The position numbers and the translations under genes are program-made. Positions 8,853-19,400 of a stretch of DNA of 64,000 bases are shown here, one piece after another; positions within the stretch are counted from its first letter, which is position 1, and every line of letters starts with the position of its first letter. The stretch is taken from contig NZ_WLYS01000008.1 in the NCBI RefSeq assembly GCF_011316935.1, positions 88,335 through 152,334 on the forward strand, written 5' to 3'. This stretch comes from Sphingobacterium chungjuense. GTDB lineage: Bacteria > Bacteroidota > Bacteroidia > Sphingobacteriales > Sphingobacteriaceae. The notes below the pieces were generated by a model. It was not told where the DNA came from. It saw nothing but the letters and a program-made list of their open reading frames with translations, and searched no databases.

Positions 8853-11381
8853 ATGACAATGCCACAGATGATTGATCACAATCGCTTAAAAAATATATTG
8901 ACCGGAGTTTTTTCATTCGTAGTAATCACCGCGTACGCGCAAGAAGGAGCGAAGAAACAAGAACAAAGTCAGCCAACCGAGAGGAAAGAGGCTGCCACAT
9001 CCATGATGGATTCGATCACGGTGGTGCGTGATTATCGCCCCATGTTGGCGGATGCGGTGAAAATACGCCGCAGCCCGGATATGAATATAGACCGAAAAGC
9101 GCTTGAGAATGAGATGCGCCGAACTGCTGCAGCCATTTACTTCCAGAAAAATCGGTATAGAGAAGCTTACCATATGCCGCTGCCGCAAAGGTATCCTAAT
9201 GCTTTGCAGAGCAATATCGACAATAACCGAATTGGTATTTTGGCTTATCGGGCTGGCGAGTTCGACCGATCCAGATCTATCTTGGAGCAGGTAAAGCCGT
9301 TAGATGCCTTTTATCAAAGTTCACTAATCGCTTTGGGGCATACCGATGTGCAGATAGGCAACAAGAGCCGGGCACGCGATGCTTTTTACAAAGCATCGCG
9401 ATTAAATTATGATGAAGAGCTACGAGCAGATGCCCTGTTCAATTATGGCAAAGTACTAACAGAGTTGGACTCCGTCCAAAATTCGATACGACCGCTCAAT
9501 GAATTCATCGCATTGAAATACGCGGACTATAAGAATGATACAGAAAAAGCGGAGACCACAGAAATGCGATTAGCCGATGTGTTATCCGGTACCAGCAATT
9601 TTCAGGCAGCGGTATATCTTTTAGAATCTTTTCAAGATCGGGACCGCCAAGCGGATCGCGTGTATCAGAAGATCACCTATTTCCGTGGTTTGGAATTCTA
9701 TAACGAACGCGCGTTTGAAAACAGTATATCCATGTTTATGCGATCGGAGAAGTTTGCTTTTGATGAAGAAATGGCTGCGCTAGCAACCTATTGGAAAGCA
9801 GAGGCTATGTATGAAGTGCGCAAATATGCCGAGGCGGTAGACAATTTCTCTCAGTTCCTAAGATTGCCTGCTGCGCGGCAAACTACCGTATATAATTATG
9901 CAAATTATGCCTTAGCCTACGCCGCATTCCGAATCAACAGATACAGTATGGCGGCAGAGTATTTAGAGCGTTTCTTAGCCTCTAGCGAAGGCACGTCAGA
10001 TAAAAACATACAATATGATGTATTGGCTCGTCTGGGCGATGCTTACCTTTCGATGCGCAACTATGGTCGAGCCAAAGATTACTACAATCAGCTTATTAAG
10101 GAGAAAGCCCCTAATCAGGATTATGCCTTATTCCAACAAGGTATTATTCAAGGTTTGCAGGGCGACAAGGAAGGTAAATTGAAAACATTGCGTGCGGTGG
10201 TAGATAGATTTCCAAATTCGAATTACGCAGATGACGTCGCTTTTGAGATCCCGTATATGTATTTCACTTCCGGAGATTATGACGCGGCTATTGATGGTTT
10301 GCAGCGAATGATCAAAAAGTACCCGAGAAGCAGCTATGTTCCTCGTGCCCTAATGACGATTGGCTTAGTTCAGTACAATAAGAATGACACCGAAGCGGCT
10401 TTGGCCACCTTCGAAAAAGTAGTCAAAGAATATTCTACAACAGGAGAAGCAGCCCAAGCTTTACATTCTATCGAAAATATTTATCTGGATCAGGGAGATG
10501 CTACCAGTTATATTCGATACGCTACAGGTACAAATGTTACCGATCTTAGTCCTTCCGAATTAGATAATCTAGCCTTCCAAGCAGGCAACACATTGTTTTC
10601 GAGAGGACAATACGCCGCAGCTGTGGAGGCCATCAATGCTTATTTTGATAAATTTCCCAAACCTCGACAAGAGAAACATGCCCGTTATATCCGCGGCGTG
10701 AGTTTTTACCATACAGGAAAACCAAAAGAAGCATTGCACGACTTGAACATTATCCTGAATACTTGGACCAGTGCGTACACCAAGAATACGTTGGTGACCG
10801 TAGCGGCATTATACCTGGACTTGAAGCAGTACAATGAAGCAATCGTACATCTCAAAAAACTGGAGCTAAACCCAGATTATAAAGATAAATACGGTTATGC
10901 AGTAACCAATTTGATGATGTGTTATTTCGAGATTGGTGATTTTGAGCAGATGGAGAAGTATGCTAAGTTGGTCAGAAACTATAGTCAGGCAACCGACGCG
11001 GAATTGGCGATGGTGCACTTGTATACGGCAAAGGCAAAACAAAAAAATGGTGATAAGCAAACGGCATTAAAAGAACTCAACTTAGCGGCGTCAAAGAGTC
11101 AATCGGCAGCCAGCGCGGAGGCAAGATATCTGGTCGGACTAAAGCAATACGAAGATAAAGAGTATGATAAAGCGCTTAAGTCGGCTTTTGATGTGATTGA
11201 GAATATGGATGAACAGGAATATTGGGTGGCCAAGAGCTTCATTCTACTCGCAGACACTTATGCACGCAAAGGCAATACGCTTCAAGCAAGAAGTACGCTA
11301 GAAAGTATCATTCAGAATTATACCGAGGAGGACGATATTGTGCCCGCAGCGAAAGAGCGTTTGCAAAAATTGAAAAAGTAA
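8853..11381 (+). CDS. Tetratricopeptide-repeat protein with atypical N-terminus
   Basis: 842 residues. A signal peptide ends at about residue 30 (ITAYAQ). Residues of about 55-78 (SITVVRDYRPMLADAVKIRR) look unlike TPR sequence. From about residue 80 the protein is an almost continuous array of TPR helices (for example GILAYRAGEFDRSRSILEQV, ALFNYGKVLTELD, ALMTIGLVQYNKNDTEAALA) to the C-terminus. It resembles the conserved Bacteroidota periplasmic or outer-membrane TPR proteins of about 1000 residues, but lacks roughly the first 160 residues of those as I remember them. Its role is unknown; such arrays scaffold protein complexes. It is transcribed away from the sigma locus and followed by the GH84 gene. 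Confidence 0.85.
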   Translation: MTMPQMIDHNRLKNILTGVFSFVVITAYAQEGAKKQEQSQPTERKEAATSMMDSITVVRDYRPMLADAVKIRRSPDMNIDRKALENEMRRTAAAIYFQKNRYREAYHMPLPQRYPNALQSNIDNNRIGILAYRAGEFDRSRSILEQVKPLDAFYQSSLIALGHTDVQIGNKSRARDAFYKASRLNYDEELRADALFNYGKVLTELDSVQNSIRPLNEFIALKYADYKNDTEKAETTEMRLADVLSGTSNFQAAVYLLESFQDRDRQADRVYQKITYFRGLEFYNERAFENSISMFMRSEKFAFDEEMAALATYWKAEAMYEVRKYAEAVDNFSQFLRLPAARQTTVYNYANYALAYAAFRINRYSMAAEYLERFLASSEGTSDKNIQYDVLARLGDAYLSMRNYGRAKDYYNQLIKEKAPNQDYALFQQGIIQGLQGDKEGKLKTLRAVVDRFPNSNYADDVAFEIPYMYFTSGDYDAAIDGLQRMIKKYPRSSYVPRALMTIGLVQYNKNDTEAALATFEKVVKEYSTTGEAAQALHSIENIYLDQGDATSYIRYATGTNVTDLSPSELDNLAFQAGNTLFSRGQYAAAVEAINAYFDKFPKPRQEKHARYIRGVSFYHTGKPKEALHDLNIILNTWTSAYTKNTLVTVAALYLDLKQYNEAIVHLKKLELNPDYKDKYGYAVTNLMMCYFEIGDFEQMEKYAKLVRNYSQATDAELAMVHLYTAKAKQKNGDKQTALKELNLAASKSQSAASAEARYLVGLKQYEDKEYDKALKSAFDVIENMDEQEYWVAKSFILLADTYARKGNTLQARSTLESIIQNYTEEDDIVPAAKERLQKLKK

Positions 11382-11474
11382 AAGGGAGACTGGTGCCTGG
11401 AGTTTTTATCCTTTATTGAAAGCATACATGTAATGTATATCTGGTTTTTTTATTATAAAAACCGTGATATTTAT

Positions 11475-11482
11475 TAGATTTG
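11475..11482 (+). promoter_or_regulatory. -7 element (TAGATTTG) directly before GH84 gene
   Basis: An exact match to the Bacteroidota -7 consensus TAnnTTTG ends 6 bases before the likely ATG at 11489. If used, the mRNA would start at or within a few bases of the start codon. No clear TTG at -33 is seen, so this is tentative. Confidence 0.35.
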
Positions 11483-11488
11483 GCTATT

Positions 11489-13465
11489 ATGAATAAAAAC
11501 CTCAAAAGGCTACTATTGGCTGCCGTTACGATACCCTTTTTGGGTGCGAGTACGACGTTTGCCCAATCATCTAAAGCACAACACTTCACAGACAATTCGA
11601 TTTCGCAAAAGGTATCTACCATGCCAGCAATTTTTCCTGCCCCTGTATACATGGAACTGGGAAAAGGGAATATTCTTTTAGGGAAATCGGTCGTGTTGGT
11701 CTCTTCATCTACCGTCGATGCTGGAACGAGCGCCTTAGTCGCTCAGATTCTAAAAGGTGCAGGTGTACAATCTGTAAAAGCAGCAAAGAAACTCCCTAAA
11801 AAACTAGATGCTACGTATATCGTATTGGGTACTCAGCAGGATTCTCAGGTGCTTGATGCATTAAAACAAATCACTTCAACTACTGACACCGCCGCCAGTG
11901 GATACACTTTGGCAAGTAAGCAAATGGATGCCGGAGCGCTTATTACCTTGGTGGGCAAAGATGTGAATGGACTGTACTACGCGGCACAAACGTTTCGACA
12001 ATTAGCGCAACGTGGTTCTATTCCCGCATTAGTGATCAATGACCATCCGGCATTGCCAATTCGAGGTACAATTGAAGGATTTTATGGCAAACCATGGTCT
12101 ATGGAGGAGCGAGAAAAGCACATTAATTTTTTAGCTACAGTAAAAGCCAATACGTTTATCTACAGTCCAAAAGACGATCCATATGCACGTGATCGCTGGC
12201 GCGAGCCTTACCCTGCGGCAACATTAAAAGAGCTTGAGAAACTTGCGGCAATATCTAAAAATAATCATATTAACTTTGTCTATGCCATTTCCCCTGGTCC
12301 AACAGTTTGTTTTTCTGATCCAAACGATCTACAGGCATTGCTGAACAAATTCGAAGTCCTTCGCGGTTTGGGCATTCGCAGTTTCTATGTAGCATTAGAT
12401 GATATCGAGTATAAGGAGTGGAACTGCGAGCTGGATTCGATCACTTTCGGACCTTCGGGTGCTGAGGCTGCTGCGCGTGCCCAGGCACATTTGCTGAACG
12501 CCGTACAGGCTGATATCAAAAAGGTAGATCCAACAGCGCCTCCTTTAATTATGGTGCCGACTGAATACTACGATGCCAAAGAAACACCTTACAAAGAGGC
12601 GCTACGTAAGCATCTAGACTCCACAATTGTCGTGCAATGGACAGGAACGGATGTCGTACCGCCATCTATCTCCATTTCGGATGCGCGTAATGCAACGAAA
12701 GCATTTGGCCGAAAGACATTTTTGTGGGATAACTATCCCGTAAACGATTACGGCGAATCGGCAGGAAGATTATTGCTAGCGCCTTACCTACAGCGTGAAG
12801 CAGGATTGTCTCAAGAACTAACAGGAATTGTATCCAATCCGATGAATCAAGAAGTAGCGAGCCGCGTTGCTGTTACTGGGATCGTGGCCTTTGCTTGGAA
12901 TGATAAAGATTACGATGCTGATCGGACGTGGAAGTTTGCGGCACGTGAGCTAGCAGGTTGGAATTCTGAGGTGAGCGAAGCATTGCTAACCTTCTTTGAT
13001 ACACAGCACCTTGCGCCAACTTTTGGCACGCATCCTTGGCAGCCACAGGCGCCTTACCTCAAGTCTATTCTCGATAAGGTAGAAGATCGTATGGCGAATG
13101 GCGATGCGCCAAGTCGGCAACAAGCGATCACGCAGCTAGCAGAGCATGCGGCCTATTTCACCCAAGTACCAGAAATCATTCGCAGTGGGAACGTAGACCA
13201 AGGTTTTATTACTGAAGCACAGCCGTGGCTAGACGCGATGGTTTTGTGGGGGAAAGCACTTTCGTCTACTGCTGCTGGATTAGCTGCGACCAACCAAGGT
13301 GATTCGTCTGCAAATGTTCATTTTGATCAAGCTAAAAAGTATGCTGCCGAAGCGGAGGCTATCCAATCTACACCTGGAGCCACTCGTGTTGAGGGGCCAG
13401 TAAAGGTTGCCGATGGCGTATTAGATCGTTTTATCACGAAGGCACCGAACTTAATCAGATTTTAA
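11489..13465 (+). CDS. GH84 beta-N-acetylglucosaminidase
   Basis: 658 residues from the ATG at 11489; an in-frame TTG at 11480 is the alternative, but MNKNLKRLLLAAVTIPFLG is a regular signal-peptide start ending at AQ. An N-terminal GH20b-like domain (about 45-175, VLVSSSTVDAG and GLYYAAQTFRQL) precedes the GH84 catalytic barrel, which opens with IEGFYGKPWSMEERE. The catalytic aspartate pair is D304-D305 in YVALDDIE. This family removes terminal beta-linked GlcNAc by substrate-assisted catalysis. The protein is probably periplasmic. A strong terminator follows. It is not obviously part of either SusCD locus. Confidence 0.93.
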   Translation: MNKNLKRLLLAAVTIPFLGASTTFAQSSKAQHFTDNSISQKVSTMPAIFPAPVYMELGKGNILLGKSVVLVSSSTVDAGTSALVAQILKGAGVQSVKAAKKLPKKLDATYIVLGTQQDSQVLDALKQITSTTDTAASGYTLASKQMDAGALITLVGKDVNGLYYAAQTFRQLAQRGSIPALVINDHPALPIRGTIEGFYGKPWSMEEREKHINFLATVKANTFIYSPKDDPYARDRWREPYPAATLKELEKLAAISKNNHINFVYAISPGPTVCFSDPNDLQALLNKFEVLRGLGIRSFYVALDDIEYKEWNCELDSITFGPSGAEAAARAQAHLLNAVQADIKKVDPTAPPLIMVPTEYYDAKETPYKEALRKHLDSTIVVQWTGTDVVPPSISISDARNATKAFGRKTFLWDNYPVNDYGESAGRLLLAPYLQREAGLSQELTGIVSNPMNQEVASRVAVTGIVAFAWNDKDYDADRTWKFAARELAGWNSEVSEALLTFFDTQHLAPTFGTHPWQPQAPYLKSILDKVEDRMANGDAPSRQQAITQLAEHAAYFTQVPEIIRSGNVDQGFITEAQPWLDAMVLWGKALSSTAAGLAATNQGDSSANVHFDQAKKYAAEAEAIQSTPGATRVEGPVKVADGVLDRFITKAPNLIRF

Positions 13466-13467
13466 CG

Positions 13468-13513
13468 AAATATGCCCTTACTTTCGCAAAGTGAAGATAA
13501 GGGCATATTTTAA
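13468..13513 (+). terminator. Intrinsic terminator after GH84 gene
   Basis: AAATATGCCCTTA (13468-13480) pairs perfectly with 13498-13510, with a small inner CTTT/AAAG stem in the loop. T-rich flanks on both strands mean it could also end the convergent amidohydrolase transcript. Confidence 0.85.
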
Positions 13514-13605
13514 AATTTATTCTTTCTTTGGGGTACTTTATTGCCAAGGAATACGATGTTGCGATACATACTAATGCCTTTGTCTTTTCTCTAATATCTA
13601 CTTAA

Positions 13606-14934
13606 TTACTTCCTCCCAATCGTATTCTTAAAAATCTGACCATCTTTTATAATCAGCAGGAAGTTTTTTTCTGGATTAGCGAGCAAAGACAGATCTTTCA
13701 GTGGATTGCCATCTACCAATAGCAGATCGGCTAATGCCTGCTCTTCGATCACGCCCAACTTACCTGGATATGGACTGCGTAAACCAGATAATTGCAAAAG
13801 CTCCGCATTGTCTTTCGTGATCATTTTTAGGATCTCGGCATTGGTAAACCATTTTTGTAAACGCAAGATATAACTGTTTTGATCGTCGTTCAGTTCTGGT
13901 TCGAATAAGAAATCCGTTCCCCAAGCCAACTTCACGCCTAATTTTTTGGCCAAAGGCCATACTTTTTCCTGTCCTTCCAATACGGGTTTGCGTTTCGCTT
14001 TGCGCTGGGCATCCATATTATCATTGTTGTCCATTAGGTTTTGCAAGCTAAGCCAGATGCCTTTATCTGCCAGCAATTGTAGGGTTTCTTCGTCGAGCAT
14101 TTGTCCATGTTCGATCGATTTAACACCAGCTTCCACTGCGCGTTGTACTGCTCTTGGCGTGTAGGCATGCACCATCACATACGTTCCCCAATCTTCGGCT
14201 GCCTCTACAGCGGCTTTCATCTCGTCAAACGTATATTGCGTCACATCAATCGGATCATAGGCCGAAGAAGTGCCACCACCGGCCATCAACTTGATCTGGC
14301 TAGCGCCGAAGCGCAAGTTTTCGCGTACTGCAGTCAGTACTTCTGGCCGGCCGTCAGCAATGAAGGTAGCTCCATAACGCTCCGCTCTTGATACGACGCC
14401 AAAGAATTTGCGCGAACGCTCATCGGGAGTTCTAAAATCGCCATGTCCAGCCGTTTGGCTGATTGTTGCTCCAGAAGGCCACACCCGCGGTCCCACCAAT
14501 TGGCCTTTATCAATTGCTGCCTTCAGCGGAAAAATAGGACCGCCTGCATCGCGCACACTGGTAAAACCGCGTAGTAGCATGTCACCAGCAGATTTGCCCA
14601 CCTGTTGAACCAAAAATTCCTCTGACATGTCGCTGGTGACCATTTGCGGCAGCGTTAATGCACCAAATACCAAATGCACATGCACGTCAATCAGACCCGG
14701 CATTAAGGTTTTGCCTTTGCCATCGATTTTGACCACATCATCATCTTGAATAGCTATGGGAGAGGAGCTGATCTTCTCTATGGTACTGCCCGAGATCAAT
14801 ACATGCATGGGAGCAGTAAGGTCTGCCGCTTGATGATCAAGCAATCGGACATTCTGTAATAGCACCTGTTTGGTTTGAGCTTTAGCTGCATAAAGATTGG
14901 CCAAAAGTAGTGCCGTCGCAATAAGATATTTCAT
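13606..14934 (-). CDS. Exported imidazolonepropionase-like amidohydrolase
   Basis: 442 residues from the ATG at 14932-14934, which gives a clean signal peptide (MKYLIATALLLANLYAAKAQ); a start 20 codons upstream would place a charged stretch before it. Amidohydrolase-superfamily metal ligands are visible in order: HVH in GLIDVHVHL, a lysine in ASQIKLMAGGG (probably carboxylated), His in VMVHAYTPRA, His in SIEHGQML and Asp in WGTDFLFEP. Relatives include prolidase-like and imidazolonepropionase-like hydrolases of the bacterial periplasm. The substrate is unknown. The gene stands alone, convergent with GH84 and divergent from the TlpA-like gene. Confidence 0.88.
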   Translation of the reverse strand: MKYLIATALLLANLYAAKAQTKQVLLQNVRLLDHQAADLTAPMHVLISGSTIEKISSSPIAIQDDDVVKIDGKGKTLMPGLIDVHVHLVFGALTLPQMVTSDMSEEFLVQQVGKSAGDMLLRGFTSVRDAGGPIFPLKAAIDKGQLVGPRVWPSGATISQTAGHGDFRTPDERSRKFFGVVSRAERYGATFIADGRPEVLTAVRENLRFGASQIKLMAGGGTSSAYDPIDVTQYTFDEMKAAVEAAEDWGTYVMVHAYTPRAVQRAVEAGVKSIEHGQMLDEETLQLLADKGIWLSLQNLMDNNDNMDAQRKAKRKPVLEGQEKVWPLAKKLGVKLAWGTDFLFEPELNDDQNSYILRLQKWFTNAEILKMITKDNAELLQLSGLRSPYPGKLGVIEEQALADLLLVDGNPLKDLSLLANPEKNFLLIIKDGQIFKNTIGRK

Positions 14935-15215
14935 AAACAAGGGGTTAAGCCAAAAAGCATGATGATCGTAAACGAATGATTCCGTTAATTTCATTAATTA
15001 CCAAGTTATGTCTTTTTGTGTTAAAGATTGTTATATATCTGGATTCTTGTCTAAATAAATTGACAATTTTCATACATTCGTTAAGATTTTTGTGTGTTTT
15101 TTCAATGATGGATGTTGGTCTATGCAACCTATAGTCAAATTTTGAAATAAAGCATATTAAAATCATCCTGCTGCCTTATAAACCTTACAATGTATATGTT
15201 AACCTAAGAAACCAA

Positions 15216-16400
15216 ATGTTAAGAAACAAAAAAAAATTCCTATTTATTGCATTATTTTTCTCGTTAGTGTCGCCTTTTTTATACGGTCAGGATACTGTTG
15301 AAATAAAAATAAAGTTAGTTGATGTAGACAGAGACAAATTAATAATCCACGTTAACGATGGTATTACATTGTATTATATTGAAGATCAACCTAAAGATTC
15401 CATCATCACCGTGCGTAAGACCAACAATACGATATTCCCAAGGCTAACCATAGGTGATAAAGGATCTAATTTCTTTGCCACCTACTTTGTTAATGATAGC
15501 CTATCCAGTCTTACCCTTTACGGCAATCGTAGCGATTCTACTCTTCACGATGGCGATATCGTCAATCTTACCTCAGTCTTAGATACCGCTTCTAATGAAA
15601 TTTACCGGAAATTACAAAACGAACAAATGGTGGAATCTCAAATTTTTGGGGAACTATATAATAGGTATATGCATGGAGGCAGAGATAACGATTCCTTAAA
15701 AAACGAATTCTTTCATGCAGTAAAGCAGAGGAATCGCAAGTCATCTAGTTTTCTACGACCGTACGCACATGATTTCTTTTCTTTTTTTTATTTTTCAGAT
15801 CAGATAATGACTTCATTGCTATTTATAGAAAATGATGCGCAGTATTGCAATGAACTTCTTACGTATTTCGAATCAGTCTTTCCGAAAAAATTTAAGGAAA
15901 CACTTGAAGGTCAGAAGATTGTAACGATATTGGAACAGAAAATTGCGGACTATGTGCTAGGGGAAAATAAAACTTTCCCTAATCTTAATATGAGTGATAT
16001 TCACGGAAATGCTATTGCGTTTACTAATATTAAAGAAGATTTTTTATTCATTGATTTTTGGGCCAGCTGGTGTGGACCATGCTTGCAGCAACTGCCACAG
16101 GTCAAAGCCTTACGAGAGGAGTTTTCGGAAGATAGATTGAAAATATTGAGTATCTCGCTAGATAGAGACTCCCTTGCATTTACAAATGCGCGATTAGAGC
16201 ATAACATAAATTGGACACACGTTTTGGATCGAGGACAACTACTCAGTGCCAAATTAGGTGTAGAAAGTATTCCCGCCGTCGTAATATTGGATCGTAATCG
16301 AAGAATTGTATACTATCATGTAGGGAGTACGCTCGATATAGATAGAATACGTAAAATTCTTCGTGCGAAAGATATACCCTATAATGCGTCGACAGAATGA
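15216..16400 (+). CDS. TlpA-like thioredoxin-fold disulfide reductase
   Basis: 394 residues with a signal peptide ending around YGQ (residue 25). The N-terminal 250 residues have no motif I recognise and are of a length often seen in Bacteroidota TlpA/DUF4369-type proteins. The C-terminal domain is a thioredoxin fold with FIDFWASWCGPCLQQLPQ, active-site Cys286 and Cys289, and the cis-Pro segment ESIPAVVILDRN. It would act in the periplasm in disulfide reduction. It stands alone, convergent with the HTCS gene. Confidence 0.88.
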   Translation: MLRNKKKFLFIALFFSLVSPFLYGQDTVEIKIKLVDVDRDKLIIHVNDGITLYYIEDQPKDSIITVRKTNNTIFPRLTIGDKGSNFFATYFVNDSLSSLTLYGNRSDSTLHDGDIVNLTSVLDTASNEIYRKLQNEQMVESQIFGELYNRYMHGGRDNDSLKNEFFHAVKQRNRKSSSFLRPYAHDFFSFFYFSDQIMTSLLFIENDAQYCNELLTYFESVFPKKFKETLEGQKIVTILEQKIADYVLGENKTFPNLNMSDIHGNAIAFTNIKEDFLFIDFWASWCGPCLQQLPQVKALREEFSEDRLKILSISLDRDSLAFTNARLEHNINWTHVLDRGQLLSAKLGVESIPAVVILDRNRRIVYYHVGSTLDIDRIRKILRAKDIPYNASTE

Positions 16401-16452
16401 TCGTTATAGATCATTTTTAATGATAGCTGTGAGTTGATGTAGCTAGTCACGA

Positions 16453-19400
16453 TCATATCGTCAAACGATGATTTTTTCGCAGCGCGTCGTATTTCTTTTT
16501 AAACTCCGATGGTTTCATTCCAAAAACTTTGGAGAACTGCGTACGGAAATATTTAATGTCATTGAAGCCTGCCGCAAAGGCTGCTTCACTCACATTAGAA
16601 TCGGTCTCTATCAAAATTTGAGCAACTTTACGCAGTCGCACAAATCGAATAAACTCATTAGCCGATTTACCAGAAATAGCCTTAATGCGTTTGTAGAAAT
16701 TGGAATGGCTCATGCCAATCAGGTCAGCCAGTTCTTTTACATTAAAAGATTCTTGATCGAGATTCTCTTCCACGATAGCAATTGACCTTTCTAAGAAGAG
16801 TCGGTGTTCTTTTGAGATTTTATGATTGTTCGGCTGCAGCGTGATCTCCTCATAGAAATGGCGCTGCATGTGGCTGCGGCTGTGAATCAGGTTGTTCACA
16901 CGCGCGATCAAAAGTTCACGGTCGAACGGTTTGGTTACATAATCGTCGGCCTTACCTTCCAGTCCTTTGAGCTTGATATCTTGCGAGTTACTCGCTGTAA
17001 GCAAGATAATGGGTATATGACTTAATGCAGGAATACCTTTGATATGCTGACATAAATCAATGCCTGATAAGCCACCCATTACCACATCGCTGATGATGAT
17101 ATCTGGCGGTGTCTGCTCAATCATAGCGATACCGGCTTCTGCACAATCTGCTTCTTGAATCTCAAATTGACTTTGAAAGATTTTGCGTAAGTATTTTCTG
17201 ATTTCGACATTATCATCGACCACTACCATCGTCTTCTTGTCACTCACCAAGTTTTGGTAATCTGGTGTTTCTTCTACAGTCGCAATAGTATGATTTGCCT
17301 CAATTACAACATCTTCCTGCACACGAGATGCGTCTTTAGAGTGGCGCGATGATTCGATAAATTCGTCTATACTCACGCTGTGCTCCACCACATCTTCGAA
17401 GATAGTGAATTCGGAAAGATGTGCTTTCCCATTTTGCAATACAATCTCAAACTGGGTGCCGGCAGGAGGATTTGGTTGATGAGTAATACAACCTTTATGC
17501 GCTGAAATGAAGCTTTTTACCAGGTATAGACCGATTCCAAAGCCACCTTTGTTATTACTATTGCCGATGTAATCCCGTTCAAATACATTGAATACCTGAT
17601 CTTTATTCTGTACGGCAATACCACATCCCGTATCAATCACCTGAATGGAAAAGTCGTCCATGCGCCATTGCAAGACAACGCGAATGCTGCCGCCATCAGG
17701 CGTGTACTTAAAGGCATTGCTAATCAGGTTGAATAGGCAGATTTCCATTTTTTCCCGATCTACCAACAAGGCATATTGTTCAATATTACTTTCAAAAGCG
17801 TAATGAATGTGTTGTAAAGTCGCTTGCTGTTGAAAACAGGTAAATACTTCCCGCGTCAAACCCACAATATCTGCTTGCACCAAACGTAGTTGATCCATGC
17901 CACTCTCTGTCTTGCGAAATAATAACAGCTTGTCAACCAAGTTCAGCAAGCGTTTGGAATTACGGTATACCTGATGTATATCTTCCCGATCGATTTGCTG
18001 GGCTGGCTCCGTGCTCATTTCTTTGAGTGGATTTACAATTAATGTCAGCGGATTTCTAAATTCATGCGCGATATGGGTGAAAAATGCAATCTGCTTGTCG
18101 TGCAGCTCCTTCTTCTTCTCGGCATTAATATTAGCTAGATCGACCTCATATTTTAATCGAGTTTGCTTGCGATCATATCTTATATAGGCAAAAATAACTG
18201 TTGCGAATAAGATTAGATACGCGAAATAAGCCCATGCACTACGCCACCACGGTGGTAATATTTCAATTTGCATTTTTTTCTCCACGCCCGACCACACACC
18301 ATCTGCATTGGTAGATTTGATGCGTAGCGTGTATTTACCTTCTTTTAGATTGGTATAATTGGCCGTTTTTACATTATCTACGTAGTTCCAATCTTTATCC
18401 CAACCTTCCAGAAAGTAAGCATACTCCACTTTGGTAGGGAAGGAGTATTCTAATGACGAAAAGTGTACGTTGAGCACAGCATCATCAAAAGGTATGGTGA
18501 GCTTGTCGATGTGGTTAGTCGAGCTGTAAATGCGATCTCCAGTGAAAAGCTTGGTAGACTTGTTATTGACGCTAACCGCTGTGAGCACCATTTTTGAATC
18601 ACGCTGCAAGGATTTCAGTTGGCCGGGTTGAAATAGATTGAATCCATGAATCCCGCCAAACGCCAAACTACCGTCTTTCAACTTGATGGCCGCATTGTAA
18701 TTGAATTGGTTGCTTTGCAGACCATCAGAATCGTAGTAATTCTTAAATGTTTGTGGGCTCGGATCAAAGTTTGACAATCCGTTGTAGGTAGATAGCCAGA
18801 GTGTGCCTGCATTATCGGGCAAAATATTTAAAATGGTATTGCTAGGTAAGCCATCTTTTTCAGAATAGCGCTTTACTTTGTTAGTCGATTTTTCGTAACG
18901 AAGTAATCCGCCGCCTTCGGTAGCAAGCCATAGATAGCCATCTTTGTTTGTGTAAATATCGCGCACCGGAAAATCGGTGTTGATGATTTTTTGTTCGCCA
19001 GTCTGAAAGTTGCGCATCGTCAAGGTAGACCAACTACCAAACCACATGAGGTCTGGCGATTCTTCGTACATGCTCAGTACGTCAATGATATCTTTTGATT
19101 TTTCTTCGAATTGATCCGTATTTCGGTTATAACAAAAGATCCCACCACCGTGTAATGCACTTGCCCAAATCCGTTTTTTGCTATCTGCGAATAATTTCCA
19201 AGTGGCCGAAAACAAGCGGTTGTTTTCTTTAGAAACGCAAGCATATTGTTTGAATACGCCTGTCTTGGGATCTAATCTATTAATCCCACCACCATACGTA
19301 GAAGCCCATACAAAACCCTGTTCGTCGCGCACGATGCTCGTCACGAAATTATTGTTTAGTTTTCCAGAACTACTCTTATCATCAGCAGCATAATGCGTGA

